Source of the DNA: Hyphomonas polymorpha PS728
GTDB taxonomy: Bacteria > Pseudomonadota > Alphaproteobacteria > Caulobacterales > Hyphomonadaceae
Direction: 5' to 3'
Length of the DNA: 39,191 nucleotides
Assembly: GCF_000685315.1 (NCBI RefSeq)
Contig: NZ_ARYM01000031.1
Span: forward strand, 1-39,191
Below are positions 16,982 to 23,999 of the stretch, one piece after another. A model generated the notes under the pieces. That model searched no databases and had not been told where the DNA came from. It worked only from the letters and a program-made list of their open reading frames with translations. Positions within the stretch are counted from its first letter, which is position 1, and every line of letters begins with the position of its first letter. A program made the translations under genes and the position numbers.

Positions 16982-18505
16982 ATGACCATGACTGCCTGGC
17001 GCCTTCTTTCCGGTATTTCAGCGTTATCTCTTCTCGCAGGCTGCCTCAGCGCGCAGCCTGCGATGCCTGTTCCCGAAGCCGCGCTTGCGGCGCCGGTGGC
17101 AGCCGCCGCGCCGCTCATTGCCGGGGACATTGCCGTGCCGGGAAGCGGCGTGTTTGGCGGGGTGGAGGTGGCCTATATTGCCGCGCTTGAGCAGGTCAGA
17201 ATTGCGCCGGGGAAAGATCTTCCGCCAGCTGATCTTGTGACAATTTCCTACACTGCCGATACCGGCGCTGCGCCGGATGAGCGGCCGGTGCTGTTCATCT
17301 TCAATGGCGGGCCGATTTCAGCGTCTCTGTGGCTGCAAATGGGCGCGCTCGGGCCGCAGCGGGTTTTCGTGCCGGAGGATCTTTCCGCGCCGCTGGAAGA
17401 CCACCGCCTGGTGGCAAATCCCTATTCGCCGCTGGACGCGGCAGACCTCGTCTTCTTTGATCCGGCCTCCACCGGCTTCAGCCGCGTGGCGGACGGGGAA
17501 GACGCTTCGAAATATTTTTCCATTGACGCCGATGCCGCCCAGTTTGTGGCCTTTGCGAATGCCTGGCTGGAGAAGCACGGCCGCGCAGGCGCCCCGGTGT
17601 TCATTCTGGGCGAAAGCTATGGCACCCACCGCGCCGCTGAAGCGGCCGGGCAGATTGCCGGGGACGGATCAATGAACCTTCAGGGCGTGTTCCTGATGGG
17701 GCAGGCTGTCAACATCATCGAATATTCCCAGCGCAAGCAGAATATCCTCAGCTATATCGCCTCGCTGCCCACGCTGGCGGCCATCGCCTGGGATCTCGGA
17801 AAGGTCGATCAGCAGGGGCGCAGCTTTGAAGCCTTTCTCGAGGACGTGACAGCCTTTGGCGAGGCCGAATATCTGGGCGCGCTGTTCAAGGGACAGCGCA
17901 TTACCCCGGAAGAACTGGCGGATGTCGCCGGGAAACTTGAGGCATATACCGGCATTCCATCTGCCTATTATACCGAGAACCGGCTGCGCATTTCGAAGGA
18001 GCAGTTCCGGGTGGAGCTGCTGAAGGATCAGGGGTTGATCCTCGGGCGGAGTGATGGGCGCTATACCGGGCCGCTGAGCGAGGGTGGAGATCCCTCCGGC
18101 ATTCTGCAACAGGCCTATAGCGACGGCTTTGCGGCCTATGCAAAGGAAACCTTCGGTGATCTGCCGCAGGAAGACTATGTGAATTCCTTCAGCGCCGGAA
18201 ACTTTGATGCCTGGCGCTGGGGCGGGGCTTCGCCTTTTGCGCATTTTGCCTATGCCGAAAGGCTTCAGGCGGCGTTTGACACATATCCCGCATTCAGAGT
18301 GTTCGTCGGCACCGGCTATCACGACACGATGACGACCGTGGGCGCGGCCGACTATCTGATTGACCAGTCCGACTGGCCGAAAGACCGTGTGCGGAGCGGG
18401 AAGTATATCGGCGGGCATATGGCCTATTCGGTTGAAAGCTCGGCCGAGGCCTTCGGCAATGATATCCGGTTCTGGATCCGCGGCTGGAATGATGAGGGCA
18501 ACTGA
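16982..18505 (+). CDS. exported S10 family serine carboxypeptidase (1 of 3)
   Basis: Family S10 enzymes remove amino acids from peptide C-termini. This 507-residue product has a signal with the lipobox LLAGC (Cys at about residue 21), so it is probably a periplasmic lipoprotein. The triad is visible: Ser212 in GESYG, Asp448 in GYHDTMTT and His479 in GGHMAY. The usual oxyanion segment GGPGSAS reads GGPISAS, keeping the Gly-Gly pair but replacing the third glycine by isoleucine. ATG 16982 is preferred because AAAGGAGG (16963-16970) lies 11 bases upstream; the in-frame GTG at 16970 overlaps that site. It sits between the TonB receptor and the dehydrogenase gene in one probable operon. Confidence 0.92.
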   Translation: MTMTAWRLLSGISALSLLAGCLSAQPAMPVPEAALAAPVAAAAPLIAGDIAVPGSGVFGGVEVAYIAALEQVRIAPGKDLPPADLVTISYTADTGAAPDERPVLFIFNGGPISASLWLQMGALGPQRVFVPEDLSAPLEDHRLVANPYSPLDAADLVFFDPASTGFSRVADGEDASKYFSIDADAAQFVAFANAWLEKHGRAGAPVFILGESYGTHRAAEAAGQIAGDGSMNLQGVFLMGQAVNIIEYSQRKQNILSYIASLPTLAAIAWDLGKVDQQGRSFEAFLEDVTAFGEAEYLGALFKGQRITPEELADVAGKLEAYTGIPSAYYTENRLRISKEQFRVELLKDQGLILGRSDGRYTGPLSEGGDPSGILQQAYSDGFAAYAKETFGDLPQEDYVNSFSAGNFDAWRWGGASPFAHFAYAERLQAAFDTYPAFRVFVGTGYHDTMTTVGAADYLIDQSDWPKDRVRSGKYIGGHMAYSVESSAEAFGNDIRFWIRGWNDEGN

Positions 18506-18520
18506 GACTGGAGGCCGGGC

Positions 18521-19480
18521 GTGATTTTCATCAGTGCGGAACAGATTGCGCAGACGCTGGGCTATGCAGACTGTATCGAGGTGATGCGGGCGGCGATGGC
18601 GCGGCTGTCTTCGGGTGAGACGAAGCAGATGTTGCGGCAGATTCTGCCGCTCGATCAGGGCCGGATGTTCGGCATCATGGGCGGCACGCTGGGCCCGGGC
18701 GGGCCGTTCGGCTCGAAGCTGGTTTCCGTGATGCCCCATCGCGCCGAGGGCGGGCCGCCCTCGCATCAGGGCGCCGTGGTGATCTTTGATCCGGTCAGCG
18801 GGGCGCCGCTCTGCCAGCTTGAGGCGGGCATGGTCACGGCGATCCGCACGGCGAGCGCGAGCGCGATGGCGACAGATGTTCTGGCACGGAAAGATGCGCG
18901 CATCCTTGCCATTCTGGGCACGGGCGAGCAGGCCTGGCACCATGCCTGCGCCTTGCCGGTGGCGCGCCCGTTTGACGAAATCCGCATCTGGGGGCGCAGC
19001 CCGGACCGCGCGCGCACGCTGGCGGAGAAGATCAGTGAACGAACAGGAATTGCCTGCGCCAGCTACGGAGATGTTGCCGGGGCGGTGGCGGATGCCGATG
19101 TGATCTGCACGGTGACGGGCGCGGCTGAGCCCATCCTGACCGCCGGCATGGTGAGCCCTGGCGCGCATGTGAATGTGGTCGGGTCAAGCTTTGACGGCCC
19201 ACGCGAGATTGACGATGCGCTGGTGGCGGCGGGGCGGTTCTTTGCCGACTCGCGCGCATCGGTGCTGGCGCAGGGCGCGGAGCTGCGCCATGCGATGGCC
19301 AGCGGCGCGGTAACCGAAGCGCATCTCCTGGGCGAGATCGGCGACGTTGTCCTGGGGAATGTGCCGGGCCGGAAGGGGCCGGAGGAGATCACGATCTATA
19401 AATCTCTGGGGCATATCGTGCAGGATATCGCGGCGGGCTATCATGTTTATGAGATGATCCGGAAAGAAGGTGGGCAATGA
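18521..19480 (+). CDS. ornithine cyclodeaminase / mu-crystallin family protein
   Basis: A 319-residue cytoplasmic protein of the NAD(P)-binding mu-crystallin/ornithine cyclodeaminase superfamily. The N-terminal part includes GGPFGSKLVSVMP and QLEAGMVTAIRTASASAMAT, which form the substrate pocket (RTAS about residues 108-111). The Rossmann motif LAILGTGEQAWHH lies at about residues 128-140. Members are ornithine cyclodeaminases, alanine dehydrogenases, or imine reductases acting on cyclic ketimines and opine-like compounds, and the exact reaction cannot be assigned. The start is GTG 18521, 15 bases after the first S10 gene. The stop overlaps the next ATG as ATGA, indicating translational coupling to the second S10 peptidase. 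Confidence 0.88.
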   Translation: MIFISAEQIAQTLGYADCIEVMRAAMARLSSGETKQMLRQILPLDQGRMFGIMGGTLGPGGPFGSKLVSVMPHRAEGGPPSHQGAVVIFDPVSGAPLCQLEAGMVTAIRTASASAMATDVLARKDARILAILGTGEQAWHHACALPVARPFDEIRIWGRSPDRARTLAEKISERTGIACASYGDVAGAVADADVICTVTGAAEPILTAGMVSPGAHVNVVGSSFDGPREIDDALVAAGRFFADSRASVLAQGAELRHAMASGAVTEAHLLGEIGDVVLGNVPGRKGPEEITIYKSLGHIVQDIAAGYHVYEMIRKEGGQ

Positions 19481-21048
19481 TACGGTTTGGCTTTCAGGCA
19501 GGCGTTTGCGCGGCGGCCATCCTGGCACTGAATGCCTGCGCGCAAACGGGCGAGAAGACTGCGACGCCGGTGCCAGTTCAGGCCGCGCAGGCGGCGGAAG
19601 GCCCGGTCGCGGCGCTTGCCGAGGCCGCGCCCTATCGCAGCGTGACCGAGCATACGCTGGTGGCAAATGGCCAGACGATTTCCTATCAGGCGATTGCGGG
19701 CGACACCTGGCTGCGCGACATGAATGGCGCGCCGACAGCGAGCATCTTTTCCTTCACCTATCTGAGGACGGATGTTCAGGACGCGCGCCGGCCGGTGGTT
19801 TTCGTCTTCAACGGCGGGCCGGGATCAGCGTCCGTCTGGATCCATATGGGCGCCATCGGGCCGCGCCGGGTTGTTCTGGACGCGGATGTGAATCCGTCGA
19901 ATGTGCCGCCTTTCGGGCTGGAGGACAATCCGAACAGCATTCTGGATGTGGCCGATCTCGTCTTTATTGATCCGGTGGGCACAGGCTTCAGTGTGCCGCT
20001 GAACGGCACTGATCCGAAAATGTTCTGGGGCGTCGATGAAGACGCCGAGGCCGTGGCGCAGTTCATTGAACTCTGGCTCAGCGAATATGGCCGCTGGAAC
20101 GTGCCAAAGTACGTACTCGGAGAAAGCTATGGCTCGATGCGGGCGGCAGTGTTGCCCCGCGCGCTGATGGGCGGGCCGATCTATACCGGGATTATGCGCG
20201 GGATCACGCTGGACGGGATCATCCTTCTGGGAACGACGCTGGACGCACGGCAGTCGAGCGGAGAGGTGGCGGCTGAACAGTTGGCCGCGAAGCAGGCGCG
20301 GTCTTTGCCGGGGATTGCGGCGACCTCTGCCTTTCACGGGCTGGTGGAGATGCCGGCCGGCGGCGTGGTGGAAATCTATGATGCAGCAGCGGCCTATGCG
20401 CGGGACATTTATGAGCCGGCCCTGCGGGCGCATCTTGCCGGAACGTTGGCAGCGGGGGAGCGCGCTGAGGTGCTGAGTAATCTCGCCCGGATGACCGGCC
20501 TGCCGGAGAGCGCGATTGGCGACGATCTCTACATCGACGAGCGCAGCTACGCCAAAGCCGCCCTGAAGGCGCGCGGGCTGGAGATCGGGATGTATGATAG
20601 CCGGTATACGCTGCCGCTGGCCAATAGCGGAGGTGATCCGGTGGCGGATGATCCGGCGATGACGCGCTATGTGCCTGGCTTTGTCGCGGCGTTCCATCAG
20701 ATGCTCCGCGATGATCTCAAAGTCAGCCTGGGGCGGCCCTATGCGTCGATCCGCTGGCGGGAATTGCTGTTTGGCTGGAACTGGACGCGCGCCGGCGTGG
20801 CGGAAGGGCAAAGCTATGCCACCGACCTGGCCTGGGCCATGCGCCGCAATCGGGATCTGCGTATTCTGGTGGCGTCTGGCTATTATGACCTGGTGACGAC
20901 ACCGGCGGATGCGCGCGCCTCAATCGCGGCGGCGGGCCTTCCGCAGGACCGGGTGACGTTTACTGATTATGCCTCCGGTCATATGCTGTATCTGGGCGGA
21001 ACGTCTGAAGCCTTTTCGGCTGATCTCAGGGCGTTTCTGGAGAAGTGA
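19477..21048 (+). CDS. exported S10 family serine carboxypeptidase (2 of 3)
   Basis: A 523-residue S10 carboxypeptidase with a signal ending in lipobox LNAC (Cys at about residue 21), so it is probably a lipoprotein. It keeps the standard oxyanion segment GGPGSAS and the full triad: Ser217 in GESYG, Asp471 in GYYDLVTT and His502 in SGHMLYL. Its start ATG overlaps the stop of the dehydrogenase gene, tying it to the operon that begins with the TonB receptor. The sequence is clearly related to the other two copies but well diverged, so the three probably differ in residue preference. It ends five bases before the stop of the convergent class V PLP enzyme. Confidence 0.93.
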   Translation: MIRFGFQAGVCAAAILALNACAQTGEKTATPVPVQAAQAAEGPVAALAEAAPYRSVTEHTLVANGQTISYQAIAGDTWLRDMNGAPTASIFSFTYLRTDVQDARRPVVFVFNGGPGSASVWIHMGAIGPRRVVLDADVNPSNVPPFGLEDNPNSILDVADLVFIDPVGTGFSVPLNGTDPKMFWGVDEDAEAVAQFIELWLSEYGRWNVPKYVLGESYGSMRAAVLPRALMGGPIYTGIMRGITLDGIILLGTTLDARQSSGEVAAEQLAAKQARSLPGIAATSAFHGLVEMPAGGVVEIYDAAAAYARDIYEPALRAHLAGTLAAGERAEVLSNLARMTGLPESAIGDDLYIDERSYAKAALKARGLEIGMYDSRYTLPLANSGGDPVADDPAMTRYVPGFVAAFHQMLRDDLKVSLGRPYASIRWRELLFGWNWTRAGVAEGQSYATDLAWAMRRNRDLRILVASGYYDLVTTPADARASIAAAGLPQDRVTFTDYASGHMLYLGGTSEAFSADLRAFLEK

Positions 21049-21052
21049 TCCC

Positions 21053-22300
21053 TCAAGCCGGGCCGATGGCGGCCAGGAAAAGGTCGATATCCTCGGCGGT
21101 GTTGAAGACCGAGACGGACGGGCGGAACCGGTTTGCGGACACGGTGGTGGTGATGCCCGCTTCCTTCAGTTTCGGGGCGATCCGGGCGCGGGCGTTTTCA
21201 TAGGCGCAGGCCACCAGCGGCGTAGCCGCTTCTTCAGGCGTCATCAGGGTATACCCCTGCGACAGCAGGCCCTGTTTGAGGCGCGTGGTGAGCGCGGTGG
21301 CATGGCGCTGGATCGTCTCTACACCGATCGACGCGATATAATCGAGCGAGCCGTTGAGCAGGGCGGCGGTCGTGTGGGAGTAGGTGCCGAGCGCGAAGAG
21401 GCCGGTTGCCGTGTCGGGGAAGGCGTAGCTTGCCACTTCGTCTCCCGGCGGATCAAATGGGTAGACGTGGCTGGCGAAGCTGCTGACGCCATAATAGCCA
21501 TATTGTGTGCGCGTGAGCGCTTCCCGGGCGCCCCGGCGCACATAGAGGAAGCCAAGGCCGAAATCCCCCATCAGCCATTTGTAGCTGGCGCAGGCGGCAA
21601 AATCGACGCCGCTCGCATGCAGGTCCACCGGCACGCAGCCGGCGGCGTGGATAATGTCTGCATAGACGAGTGCGCCGCGCGCATGGGCAAGGTCACAGAT
21701 GGCTTTCAGGTCATGCTGGAAGCCGTTCACGGTAGAGACGAGCGAGAGCGCGACGAGGCGCGTGCCGGGCGTGATGGCGCGGTCCATATCTTCCAGCAGG
21801 ATGCGGCCATCCTTGTGGGTTACCCAGGCAACATCGCAGCCTGCCTTGCCAAGCTCCATATAGAGCGGGACGGAACCGAAAAAGTGGAGCGTATCCGTGA
21901 CGACGCGCGCGCCTGGTGCCGGAAGCATCAGAGAGCGGACGATCATCTGTTCGCCGGTGGTAGTGCTCTGCACGAAGGTGATCTCGTCGGGATCGGCGTT
22001 TACGAGGCGCGCGAACTTTTCCACGGCGGCGCTGCTGCCGAGTTCATAGCCGGCGCCCGGCGCATGGTGGGCACGGTTCTGCAGGTAAGCTTCCAGCGAG
22101 GCGCGCGCGGGGCGGCTGATCGGGTGCTGCGACCCCGCGTTCAGATACACGCCCTCAAGGTCAAAATTGCTCCGGTCTGGCAGCGAAGATGGCGGCTGGG
22201 CAGCGGCCGGGCTGGCGTCTGCTGTGCTGCGGCAGGCGGCGGCGCCGGCAAGGGTTGCGGCGCTGAGGGCCAGCCAGTTGCGGCGGGTGATTTCTGACAT
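21053..22300 (-). CDS. Tat-exported class V PLP-dependent enzyme (PvdN-like architecture)
   Basis: A 415-residue fold-type I PLP enzyme of the aminotransferase class V family, related to isopenicillin N epimerase, cysteine desulfurases and kynureninases. It starts MSEITRRNWLALSAATLAG, a twin-arginine signal (TRRNWL) followed by AAAC, a possible lipobox. Tat export would carry the folded, cofactor-loaded enzyme to the periplasm. The PLP lysine is Lys241 in SYKWLMGD, preceded by YADIIHAAG with the cofactor aspartate. ATG 22300 is chosen because GGAG lies six bases upstream; longer frames to 22393 place extra sequence before the Tat motif. Periplasmic PLP enzymes are rare; the known comparison is PvdN in pyoverdine maturation. 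Substrate unknown. Confidence 0.85.
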   Translation of the reverse strand: MSEITRRNWLALSAATLAGAAACRSTADASPAAAQPPSSLPDRSNFDLEGVYLNAGSQHPISRPARASLEAYLQNRAHHAPGAGYELGSSAAVEKFARLVNADPDEITFVQSTTTGEQMIVRSLMLPAPGARVVTDTLHFFGSVPLYMELGKAGCDVAWVTHKDGRILLEDMDRAITPGTRLVALSLVSTVNGFQHDLKAICDLAHARGALVYADIIHAAGCVPVDLHASGVDFAACASYKWLMGDFGLGFLYVRRGAREALTRTQYGYYGVSSFASHVYPFDPPGDEVASYAFPDTATGLFALGTYSHTTAALLNGSLDYIASIGVETIQRHATALTTRLKQGLLSQGYTLMTPEEAATPLVACAYENARARIAPKLKEAGITTTVSANRFRPSVSVFNTAEDIDLFLAAIGPA

Positions 22301-22469
22301 ATGCATCTCCGCAATGAGGGGCAGCCGGAAGCTCTCATTCATTATAACGCGGCGCGGCGAATGGATCATGCATTCCTTTGAGGGATTGCGCATGAATGTG
22401 CCGGGCGGTCTGTTCAGATATGGCCGATAGGCATAGGAATTTTCCGGGCGCGCGTGGAAAGTCTGGAAG

Positions 22470-23999
22470 ATGCGTAAGGTTTCTCAGGTTCGACTCGTTT
22501 TAGCTGCAGTGGCGGCCGCGTTCCTCGCCGGAGCGTGCGCGACGCCGCTGGCGGCGGAGGGGCAGGCGGCGGCCGCGCGCCCAGCCTGGACCGTGTATGC
22601 CGGCGGGCCTTCCCAGAGCGTGGCGGACCATTTTGGCGGCGCGCCGCTCCGCTATTCGGTTTCCTGGAGTGAATTGCAGCTTGACCCGGAAGAGGGCGCA
22701 GGCAGCGCAACGATTTCCGGCACGGCCTATCTGGCCGAGTGTGCCTGCGACCCCGGCGCGCGGCCGGTGATGTTCCTGTTCAATGGCGGGCCAGGGGCCT
22801 CCTCCTCGCCGCTGCATTTCTCGATGGGGCCGAAGGCGAGGGGCGCGGGCGGCGCCTTTCCGGACAATCCGTATACCATCATCCGGGCAGCCGACCTGGT
22901 TTTCATTGATCCAGTGGATACCGGCTTCAGCCGCGCCAACTCCCAAGATGGGCAGGCGCGCTATCTGGGCGTTGAGGGCGATGTGGAGGCGGTGAACCGG
23001 TTCATCCGCAACTGGCTGGCCGAGAATGACCGGCAGAATGCGCCGCTGATCCTGGCGGGCCAGAGCTATGGCGGCACGCGGCTTGCCAATCTTGTGGCAA
23101 AGGTCACCGATCTGGATGTGCGCGGCCTGGTGATGGTGTCGCCTGCGCTCGACAGCGCAGCGGGGCAGACCGATCTTGGCCATGTGTTCACGCTGCCCAC
23201 CATGGCGGCGACGGCCTGGCGCTATGGCCGCTCTGCTGTTGAGGCGGAGAGTGAAGCGGAGAGCTGGGAAAAGGCGCGGGCCTATGCCGAGCGCGACTAT
23301 CTGATCGCCCTGCAAAAGGGAGATGAGATCGGCGCGGACGAAAAGGCGGTTGTGGCCGGGGAAATCGCCGCGATGACAGGGCTTTCTGCGCAGGCTGTGG
23401 AAGCGGCAGACCTGCGCATTGATATCCAGTATTTCCTCGAAACGCTGCTGGCGGGTGACGGATTGCTCGTCAGCCGGCTGAATACCGGGGTGACCTCGCC
23501 GCTGCCGCCGCCGGAGGCAAACTCCCACCGGCCCGCCGCTGCCAATGATCCCTCCCTCGGCCTTGGCCGGTCAAATGTGATCCTTTCGGCGGAGATTGCA
23601 GGTTACCTTGCGCAGGCCGCAGGTGTTCAGCGGGGAGACGAATACCGCTCGCTCAACCTGGACGCCAATTTCCTGTGGGACTGGCGGGCTTCGGAAAAAT
23701 CCCCGCGTTTCTATGTGAGTACCGCGCCGGCCCTGGGCAGATACATGCAGCAGAAAGAGGCTGCGCGCCTTCTGGTGTTTGCCGGTTACCGGGACCTTGC
23801 CACAACCCTGCTCGGGACGCGCTATGCGCTGACCCATAACGGCCTGCCGCAGGACCGGGTGGAGCTGGTGGCGTTGCCCGGCGGGCATTCCCCCTATGAT
23901 GAAGACGCGCTGAAGGCGGGCATAGCCGATCAGCTATATTCCTTTATTGAGGCTGCCGTTCGGTCGGCGCCCCTTCCCCTGCAGGAGACCGCAGAATGA
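22470..23999 (+). CDS. exported S10 family serine carboxypeptidase (3 of 3)
   Basis: A 509-residue S10 carboxypeptidase, the most divergent of the three copies. The signal ends in LAGAC (Cys at about residue 23), which fits a lipoprotein. The nucleophile motif is GQSYG (Ser199), with Gln in place of Glu; the acid is Asp442 in GYRDLATT and the base is His473 in GGHSPYDE. The oxyanion segment reads GGPGASSS. Because copies 1 and 2 have GES, the Gln may shift the pH or C-terminal-carboxylate preference. The stop codon overlaps the ATG of the amidohydrolase-RidA gene as ATGA, so the two are co-translated. It is divergent from the class V PLP gene and shares 22301-22469 with it. Confidence 0.92.
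   Translation: MRKVSQVRLVLAAVAAAFLAGACATPLAAEGQAAAARPAWTVYAGGPSQSVADHFGGAPLRYSVSWSELQLDPEEGAGSATISGTAYLAECACDPGARPVMFLFNGGPGASSSPLHFSMGPKARGAGGAFPDNPYTIIRAADLVFIDPVDTGFSRANSQDGQARYLGVEGDVEAVNRFIRNWLAENDRQNAPLILAGQSYGGTRLANLVAKVTDLDVRGLVMVSPALDSAAGQTDLGHVFTLPTMAATAWRYGRSAVEAESEAESWEKARAYAERDYLIALQKGDEIGADEKAVVAGEIAAMTGLSAQAVEAADLRIDIQYFLETLLAGDGLLVSRLNTGVTSPLPPPEANSHRPAAANDPSLGLGRSNVILSAEIAGYLAQAAGVQRGDEYRSLNLDANFLWDWRASEKSPRFYVSTAPALGRYMQQKEAARLLVFAGYRDLATTLLGTRYALTHNGLPQDRVELVALPGGHSPYDEDALKAGIADQLYSFIEAAVRSAPLPLQETAE

Noticed and set aside
17669..19168. 499-codon reverse-strand frame
   Set aside because: It lies opposite the first S10 peptidase and the ornithine cyclodeaminase-family gene, both with intact motifs; its own translation has no recognisable domain.
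20969..22297. 442-codon forward frame opposite the class V PLP enzyme
   Set aside because: The reverse strand carries a Tat signal and PLP lysine motif; the forward frame is Gly/Arg-rich shadow sequence.
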